A DNA stretch of 10,441 nt from Gammaproteobacteria bacterium (lineage in GTDB: Bacteria > Pseudomonadota > Gammaproteobacteria > Ga0077536): positions 1 to 10,441 of the forward strand of contig DPMX01000019.1 of assembly GCA_003540955.1 (NCBI GenBank). The letters run 5' to 3'. The notes beneath the pieces are model-generated. The model saw only the letters and a list, made by a program, of their open reading frames with translations. It ran no database searches and was not told the origin of the DNA. Below are positions 6,099-10,441 of the stretch, piece after piece. The translations under genes and the position numbers were made by a program. Position 1 is the stretch's first letter, and each line of letters begins with the position of its first letter.

Positions 6099-6532
6099 TG
6101 TATTTAAATACAATAAAGCCTGCAAACGGCGCAAAAAAACTGCGCAAACGAGTTGGTCGTGGTGCAGGATCTGGAACTGGTAAGACCGCAGGGCGAGGCC
6201 ATAAGGGACAGCGTTCACGTTCCGGTGGGTATCATAAAGTTGGTTTCGAGGGTGGACAAATGCCGTTGCAAAGACGGCTGCCAAAAGGCGGTTTTAGGTC
6301 GCGGATAGGAGTCTTTTCAGATGAGATCCGGTTGCACGAACTGAACAATATCGAAAGCGAAATAATAGATTTGGCGGCGTTAAAGACGGCGGGATTAGTA
6401 CGTAATGACATCAAAGCTGTCAAGATAATTTTGTCGGGATCCCTTGAGAAAGCGGTTAAAATTCGGGGTCTTGGTGTAACGAGGGGCGCTCGCGAAGCAA
6501 TTAACAGCGCCGGGGGCAGCGTCGAAGATTAA
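6098..6532 (+). CDS. rplO: 50S ribosomal protein L15
   Basis: This 144-residue protein is the same length as E. coli L15, a late-assembling protein with a long extended N-terminal tail reaching into 23S rRNA. The start is the ATG at 6098, giving MYLNTIKPANGAKK. An in-frame TTG three bases upstream is unlikely because the ATG gives the exact family length. The glycine- and basic-rich tail GRGAGSGTGKTAGRGHKGQ covers about residues 21-39, followed by GFEGGQMPLQRRLPKGGF. The C-terminal domain ends VTRGAREAINSAGGSVED. An A7 run at 6133-6139 is read as part of GCA AAA AAA. The gene overlaps rpmD by one base, and its stop is one base before secY. Confidence 0.97.
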   Translation: MYLNTIKPANGAKKLRKRVGRGAGSGTGKTAGRGHKGQRSRSGGYHKVGFEGGQMPLQRRLPKGGFRSRIGVFSDEIRLHELNNIESEIIDLAALKTAGLVRNDIKAVKIILSGSLEKAVKIRGLGVTRGAREAINSAGGSVED

Positions 6533-6533
6533 G

Positions 6534-7868
6534 ATGGCTACTGCTAATCGAAATATACCGGGTGGCCTTCCTGGACTCGGGAAGTTGACGGAGTTGCGCC
6601 AACGTATTTTTTTTCTATTAGGCGCATTAATTGTTTTTCGTATTTGTACCCATATTCCGGTACCGGGTATCAATCCAAGTGCTTTGATTGCTTTGTTTGA
6701 TCAACAAAGGGGTACGATCCTGGATATGTTCAACATGTTTTCCGGTGGCGCGTTAGAGCGATTCTCTGTTGTAGCCTTAGGTATCATGCCGTACATCTCA
6801 GCCTCAATTATCATGCAATTATTAACGGTCGTGCATCCGAAGCTTGAGCAATTAAAAAAAGAAGGTGAGTCGGGGCGACGAAAAATTACACAGTACACTC
6901 GTTACGGAACCGTTGCCCTGGCACTGTTCCAATCTCTCGGCGTTGCGATGATGCTGGAAGGGCAGTCAGCCGCTGGGTTGCAATTAGTGATTGATCCAGG
7001 GCTTCCTTTTAGAATCACCTGCGTAACGACACTCGTGACAGGTACGTTGTTTTTAATGTGGCTTGGTGAACAGGTAACAGAACGCGGGATTGGAAACGGT
7101 ATCTCTATGATTATATTTGCCGGTATTGTGGCTGGTTTACCCTCGGCCATAGGGGGTACTTTGGAGTTGTCGAGAACTGGTGAACTGTCCATTATTATGG
7201 TTCTTGCCCTGTTTGCCTTGGCGATTCTTGTCACTGCATTTGTCGTATTCGTAGAGCGTGGGCAAAGACGCATAACAGTTAATTACGCGAAGCAACGCAA
7301 TCAGTACAGTGGACAATCGAGTCATTTACCGCTGAAGCTGAACATGTCTGGTGTTATTCCGCCAATATTTGCTTCAAGTATTATCCTATTTCCTGCTACG
7401 ATTGGCGGTTGGTTTGGTAACATGGAGGGGATGGGTTGGATGCGTGATCTTGCCAGCACCCTATCGCCAGGTCAGCCACTGTATGTGATTTTTTATGCTG
7501 CAGCGATAATTTTCTTTTGCTTTTTCTACACAGCATTAGTGTTTAATCCTAAGGAAACTGCAGACAATTTAAAGAAATCTGGCGCATTTATCCCGGGCAT
7601 TCGCCCGGGTGAACAGACCACACGGTATATTGATGGGGTCATGACCCGCCTTACAGTTGCAGGCGCGATTTACATTACGTCTGTCTGTCTGTTGCCTGAA
7701 TTTTTAATACTAAAGTTTAACGTTCCCTTTTATTTTGGTGGGACCTCACTGCTGATTATCGTCGTAGTAGTCATGGATTTTATGGCCCAAGTACAAGCCC
7801 ATTTGATGTCGCATCAATATGAAGGGCTTCTGAAGAAGGCAAATTTAAAAGGCTACGGCCGACGATAA
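6534..7868 (+). CDS. secY: Preprotein translocase channel subunit SecY
   Basis: This 444-residue protein (443 in E. coli) is the inner-membrane pore through which unfolded proteins are exported, working with SecE, SecG and SecA or the ribosome. Ten membrane segments can be placed at about residues 24-44, 74-97, 121-142, 155-178, 184-206, 216-240, 271-293, 315-337, 370-390 and 400-421. The plug region precedes GIMPYISASIIMQLL, whose isoleucines belong to the pore ring. GIGNGISMIIFAGIVAG is the conserved TM5 motif, and VERGQRRITVNYA is the C4 loop. FIPGIRPGEQT holds Arg357, matching the E. coli C5-loop arginine essential for SecA-driven transport. The ATG is one base after the rplO stop. Confidence 0.98.
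   Translation: MATANRNIPGGLPGLGKLTELRQRIFFLLGALIVFRICTHIPVPGINPSALIALFDQQRGTILDMFNMFSGGALERFSVVALGIMPYISASIIMQLLTVVHPKLEQLKKEGESGRRKITQYTRYGTVALALFQSLGVAMMLEGQSAAGLQLVIDPGLPFRITCVTTLVTGTLFLMWLGEQVTERGIGNGISMIIFAGIVAGLPSAIGGTLELSRTGELSIIMVLALFALAILVTAFVVFVERGQRRITVNYAKQRNQYSGQSSHLPLKLNMSGVIPPIFASSIILFPATIGGWFGNMEGMGWMRDLASTLSPGQPLYVIFYAAAIIFFCFFYTALVFNPKETADNLKKSGAFIPGIRPGEQTTRYIDGVMTRLTVAGAIYITSVCLLPEFLILKFNVPFYFGGTSLLIIVVVVMDFMAQVQAHLMSHQYEGLLKKANLKGYGRR
6588..6614 (+). other. Weak stem followed by a T8 tract inside the start of secY
   Basis: GTTG (6593-6596) and CAAC (6600-6603) can pair with a three-base loop. AC/GT outside them adds two more pairs across a bulge, and eight Ts (6607-6614) follow almost directly. 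This resembles a weak intrinsic terminator or attenuator about 60 bases into secY. The Ts encode Ile-Phe-Phe of the first membrane segment, so protein coding alone could explain them. The stem is too weak to call a terminator. Confidence 0.2.
7592..7609 (+). repeat. GC-rich inverted repeat (7-bp stem) inside secY
   Basis: CCCGGGC (7592-7598) and GCCCGGG (7603-7609) form a perfect 7-bp, all-G/C stem with an ATTC loop. It falls in the codons for Pro-Gly-Ile-Arg-Pro-Gly around Arg357. The repeated Pro-Gly pair partly forces the symmetry, but the choice of CCG GGC and CCG GGT codons sharpens it. No T tract follows, so it is not a terminator. Any role in ribosome pausing is speculative. Confidence 0.5.
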
Positions 7869-7889
7869 ATTACCAAGAGGGAAAAGAGC

Positions 7890-8003
7890 GTGAAAATTCG
7901 AGCATCAGTCAAGCGGATCTGTCGTAATTGTCGCGTGATCAGGCGTAAAGGTGTGGTCCGAGTAATTTGTAAAGACCCTCGGCATAAGCAACGCCAGGGT
8001 TAA
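7890..8003 (+). CDS. rpmJ: 50S ribosomal protein L36, zinc-binding type (GTG start)
   Basis: This 37-residue protein reads MKIRASVKRICRNC and ends DPRHKQRQG, unmistakably L36. It is the zinc-ribbon form: Cys11, Cys14, Cys27 and His32 make the CxxC...C...H metal site. It is one residue shorter than E. coli L36 between the last Cys and the His. The start is GTG at 7890, with GAGGG at 7877-7881 as ribosome-binding site, eight bases upstream. L36 is the smallest 50S protein and binds 23S rRNA near the L7/L12 stalk base. The gene follows secY after 21 bases with no infA between, as in Gammaproteobacteria. Its nine arginines use CGA, CGG, CGT and CGC twice each and AGG once. Confidence 0.97.
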   Translation: MKIRASVKRICRNCRVIRRKGVVRVICKDPRHKQRQG

Positions 8004-8029
8004 TTAGAGAGTCTGGCGAGGACAATAAT

Positions 8030-8386
8030 ATGGCGCGTGTTGCAGGAGTAAATATTTCAGACAAGAAACATACTGTTATCGCCCTTCAGGAGATATATGG
8101 AATTGGTGGTACCGTGGCGCGTAAGATTTGTGAAGAGGCCGGTGTTACGCAGCACGTAATGATAAAGGACCTGACGGAAGAGGAATTAGAGTCGATTCGA
8201 AGCTTGGTGTCTAATCACACTATTGAGGGTGACCTTCGACGGGAAATTGCGATGAACATTAAACGTTTAATGGATCTTGGCTGCTATCGTGGGATTCGAC
8301 ATCGGCGTGGTTTACCGACCCGGGGTCAGCAAACTCAAACCAATGCTAGGACTCGAAAAGGTCCTCGGCGGATGATAAGGAAGTAA
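8030..8386 (+). CDS. rpsM: 30S ribosomal protein S13
   Basis: This 118-residue protein is the same length as E. coli S13. It sits at the top of the 30S head, bridges to L5 and contacts the P-site tRNA with its C-terminal tail. It begins MARVAGVNISDKKH. A helix-hairpin-like IYGIGGT lies at residues 22-28, EGDLRREI at 66-73 and the signature CYRGIRHRRGLPTRGQ at 85-100. The basic tail TNARTRKGPRRMIRK follows. GCGAGGA at 8016-8022 is the ribosome-binding site. In E. coli this is the first gene of the alpha operon, where S4 represses translation through a pseudoknot upstream of rpsM. Only 26 bases separate it from rpmJ here, and no such structure is evident. Confidence 0.98.
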   Translation: MARVAGVNISDKKHTVIALQEIYGIGGTVARKICEEAGVTQHVMIKDLTEEELESIRSLVSNHTIEGDLRREIAMNIKRLMDLGCYRGIRHRRGLPTRGQQTQTNARTRKGPRRMIRK

Positions 8387-8399
8387 CTGAGATAACGCT

Positions 8400-8789
8400 A
8401 TGGCAACTTTGACTACTCGCACAAAGAAGCGCACTAAAACAACTGTTGTAGATGGTGTCGCGCACATTCATGCTTCGTTTAACAACACTATCATTACTAT
8501 TACTGATCGGCAGGGCAATGCACTTGGTTGGGCGACGGCTGGCGGTAGCGGGTTTCGCGGATCTCGAAAAAGTACTCCTTTCGCGGCCCAGGTAGCAGCA
8601 GAGCGGTTAAGTTCGGTAATGGATGATTTTGGAATGCAGAACCTCGACGTTTTCGTAAAAGGCCCTGGACCAGGTCGGGAGTCTGCTGTGCGTGCATTGA
8701 ACGCTGCTGGATTCAAGATCACCAATATTACCGATGTTACACCTATACCGCACAACGGTTGTCGTCCGCCAAAGAAACGTAGAGTTTAG
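8400..8789 (+). CDS. rpsK: 30S ribosomal protein S11
   Basis: This 129-residue protein is identical in length to E. coli S11. It forms part of the 30S platform with S6 and S18 and lies near the mRNA exit and the E site. Conserved segments are VAHIHASFNNTIITITDRQGN at about residues 20-40, GWATAGGSGFRGSRKSTPFAAQ and VKGPGPGRESAVRAL at about 87-100. The C-terminus PIPHNGCRPPKKRRV contains Asn119-Gly120, matching the site reported to form isoaspartate in E. coli S11. The ATG is 13 bases after rpsM, with a weak GAGAT site at 8389-8393. Nothing in the sequence suggests deviation from the family. Confidence 0.98.
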   Translation: MATLTTRTKKRTKTTVVDGVAHIHASFNNTIITITDRQGNALGWATAGGSGFRGSRKSTPFAAQVAAERLSSVMDDFGMQNLDVFVKGPGPGRESAVRALNAAGFKITNITDVTPIPHNGCRPPKKRRV

Positions 8790-8804
8790 GAACGGGGATT
8801 TGTA

Positions 8805-9428
8805 ATGGCAAGATATATCGGACCTAAATGTAAACTTAGCCGAAGACAAGGCGTAGATCTTTTTCTCAAGAGTCGCGCGCGACCGATTGAATCTAAATGT
8901 CAATTAGAGAAACCGCCGGGACAGCATGGTGACAGCCGTGGGCGGCGCCAATCAGATTATGCGTTACAGCTACGTGAGAAACAGAAATTGCGTTACATGT
9001 ATGGCGTTCTAGAAAAACAGTTTAGAAATTATTATAAAGAAGCTGCAAAACGAAAGGGTGCTACTGGAGAAAATCTACTGCGGTTGCTTGAGCAACGCCT
9101 AGACAACGTTGTATACCGGATGGGTTTCGGCTGCACACGTTCTGAAGCTAGGCAATTGGTGAGTCATAAAGCAATCACGGTAAATGGAAAGAGTGTAAAT
9201 ATTCCATCCTACCAGGTGCATCCCAAAGACATTATTGCGGTGAGGGAAAAATCTCGCCAGCAGGTACGGATCCAAGATTCGCTTGCAATTGCCGAACAAC
9301 TAGGCTTGCCAGAATGGCTGGAAGTTGACTCCAAAAAAATGGAAGGTCTGTTTAAAGGAGCCCCAGAGAGGGACGACTTACCTGCCGATATTAATGAATC
9401 CCTGGTCGTGGAATTGTACTCCAAGTAG
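8805..9428 (+). CDS. rpsD: 30S ribosomal protein S4
   Basis: This 207-residue protein (206 in E. coli) is a primary binder of the 16S 5' domain, part of the mRNA entry helicase and, in E. coli, the autorepressor of the alpha operon. It begins MARYIGPKCKLSRRQG. PPGQHG at residues 37-42 is conserved. One extra residue lies just after it, in the basic stretch 43-49 that includes the region of the E. coli helicase arginines; Arg45, Arg47 and Arg48 keep it basic. The S4 RNA-binding domain is at about 98-160 (RLDNVVYRMGFGCTRSEARQLVSHKAI). The end DINESLVVELYSK is typical. Only two cysteines (9, 32) are near the N-terminus, so no four-cysteine zinc site. GGGGAT precedes the ATG. Confidence 0.98.
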   Translation: MARYIGPKCKLSRRQGVDLFLKSRARPIESKCQLEKPPGQHGDSRGRRQSDYALQLREKQKLRYMYGVLEKQFRNYYKEAAKRKGATGENLLRLLEQRLDNVVYRMGFGCTRSEARQLVSHKAITVNGKSVNIPSYQVHPKDIIAVREKSRQQVRIQDSLAIAEQLGLPEWLEVDSKKMEGLFKGAPERDDLPADINESLVVELYSK

Positions 9429-9450
9429 GGCAACAAGAGGAGAAAGTAGA

Positions 9451-10441
9451 ATGGCCGCAGCAGCGAGCGAAATGTTGAAGCCAAACATCGTCGATGTTAG
9501 TCCGGTTAATGTAAAAACGGCGAAGATTACACTGGAACCGCTGAATCGCGGTTTCGGGCATACATTGGGGAACGCACTAAGGCGGGTATTGTTGTCGTCG
9601 ATAACTGGTAGCGCCATCGTAGAGGTCGAAATAGAAAACGTATTGCATGAATATACGACGATAGAAGGTGTGCAGGAAGATGTGACCGATATTTTACTTA
9701 ATCTAAAGGGCCTTGCGATAAATGTGCATACACGGGAAGAGGCTACTGTCACTTTAAATAAACGTGGCCCCGGTGTTGTGGTAGCGGGTGATATAGCACT
9801 GGATCACGATGTTGAAATCGTGGATCCCGATCATCACATTGCGAGTTTGGGCGAGAGCGGTGAACTGAATATGACCTTAAAGGTTGCACGCGGACGAGGT
9901 TATCGGCCTGCAACTACCATAGAGGGTGAGGAAACCGATCAAGCAATAGGTCGCTTGAAGTTAGACGCTTCTTTTAGCCCTGTTAGACGCGTTGCCTATG
10001 AGGTACAAAGCGCCCGGGTCGAGCAGCAGACTGATCTCGATAAGCTGATCATTACTATCGAAACCAATGGTACAATTGATCCAGAGCGCGCAGTGCGCGA
10101 CGCGGCCGGAATTCTACGAAGTCAACTCGCCATTTTTGTTGATCTGAGTAGTGAAGAACAGTCGGAACCAGAGAAGAAGGAGGAGGTTGAGATAGACCCG
10201 ATCCTGTTACGCTCAATAGATGATTTGGAGCTTACGGTGCGTTCAGCAAACTGCCTGAAAGCCGAAAGTATTTATTACATTGGTGATCTTGTCCAACGTA
10301 CGGAAGTGGAGCTACTAAAGACTCCTAATTTGGGCAGAAAGTCGCTTACAGAGATTAAGGACGTCTTGGCGGCACGTGGGCTCTCTCTTGGGACAACCTT
10401 AGAAAACTGGCCGCCATCAGGCCTATACGGTACTGATAATC
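9451..10441 (+). CDS. rpoA: RNA polymerase alpha subunit (3' end outside window)
   Basis: 330 codons are visible from an ATG preceded by a strong AAGAGGAGA site at 9435-9443. No stop is reached. The N-terminal domain, which dimerises and nucleates polymerase assembly, has LEPLNRGFGHTLGNALRRVLL, LHEYTTIEGVQEDV and a later VEQQTDLDKLIITIETNGTIDPE. A short acidic linker (EEQSEPEKKEEVEI) leads to the C-terminal domain, which binds UP elements and activators: DPILLRSIDDLELTVRSANCLKAES. Arg264, Asn267, Cys268, Gly295, Lys297 and Ser298 match the E. coli DNA-contacting residues 265, 268, 269, 296, 298 and 299. After LENWPP the tail (SGLYGTDN) differs from E. coli, whose protein ends at 329, so this subunit is slightly longer. 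rplQ is the expected next gene. Confidence 0.97.
   Translation, partial: MAAAASEMLKPNIVDVSPVNVKTAKITLEPLNRGFGHTLGNALRRVLLSSITGSAIVEVEIENVLHEYTTIEGVQEDVTDILLNLKGLAINVHTREEATVTLNKRGPGVVVAGDIALDHDVEIVDPDHHIASLGESGELNMTLKVARGRGYRPATTIEGEETDQAIGRLKLDASFSPVRRVAYEVQSARVEQQTDLDKLIITIETNGTIDPERAVRDAAGILRSQLAIFVDLSSEEQSEPEKKEEVEIDPILLRSIDDLELTVRSANCLKAESIYYIGDLVQRTEVELLKTPNLGRKSLTEIKDVLAARGLSLGTTLENWPPSGLYGTDN

Noticed and set aside
6129..6145. A7 run in rplO as a possible -1 frameshift site, with a GCGC/GCGC stem
   Set aside because: The heptamer A AAA AAA is in phase, but the stem overlaps it and has only four pairs. The -1 frame stops within about 15 codons, and rplO reads through at exactly the expected length.
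1..10441. A new or accessory biological system (defence, mobile or biosynthetic) hidden in the cluster
   Set aside because: All bases are accounted for by canonical ribosomal-protein, secY and rpoA genes in standard order with gaps of at most 37 bases, leaving no room for an inserted system.

Overview
This window is a stretch of the conserved ribosomal-protein supercluster (S10, spc and alpha operons) of a bacterium, almost certainly a gammaproteobacterium. Every gene is on the + strand. The proteins match the lengths and signature motifs of their Escherichia coli counterparts closely: L5 179 aa, S14 101 aa, L6 177 aa, L18 117 aa, L15 144 aa, S13 118 aa and S11 129 aa. Three points favour Gammaproteobacteria over Betaproteobacteria or Firmicutes: no infA, adk or map lies between secY and rpmJ; S14 is the zinc-free 101-residue type; and SecY ends in a typical gamma KKANLKGYGR tail. 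I cannot name the genus. By eye the base composition is roughly balanced.

Layout. Bases 1-2426 are the end of the S10 operon: rplB (3' end only), rpsS, rplV, rpsC, rplP, rpmC, rpsQ. Bases 2464-8003 are the spc operon: rplN, rplX, rplE, rpsN, rpsH, rplF, rplR, rpsE, rpmD, rplO, secY, rpmJ. Bases 8030-10441 are the start of the alpha operon: rpsM, rpsK, rpsD, rpoA (cut by the window end). There are 23 genes, two of them partial. No gap exceeds 37 bases, and two junctions overlap by one base (rplP/rpmC and rpmD/rplO), so translational coupling is likely. No tRNA, rRNA, mobile element, CRISPR array, prophage or foreign insertion is visible, and no stretch of 300 bases lacks a gene.

Together the genes make much of the 30S and 50S subunits, the SecY channel through which exported proteins leave, and the alpha subunit of RNA polymerase. 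Translation, secretion and transcription capacity are therefore made from one transcription block.

I found no new biological system here. The points worth a second look are small: the very short S10/spc junction without a recognisable promoter; a hairpin and a two-codon ORF at the rplX/rplE junction that also bears on the rplE start; near-random synonymous codon choice and frequent TAG stops in genes that are normally strongly codon-optimised; a GC-rich 7-bp stem inside secY; and a T8 tract behind a weak stem near the secY start.
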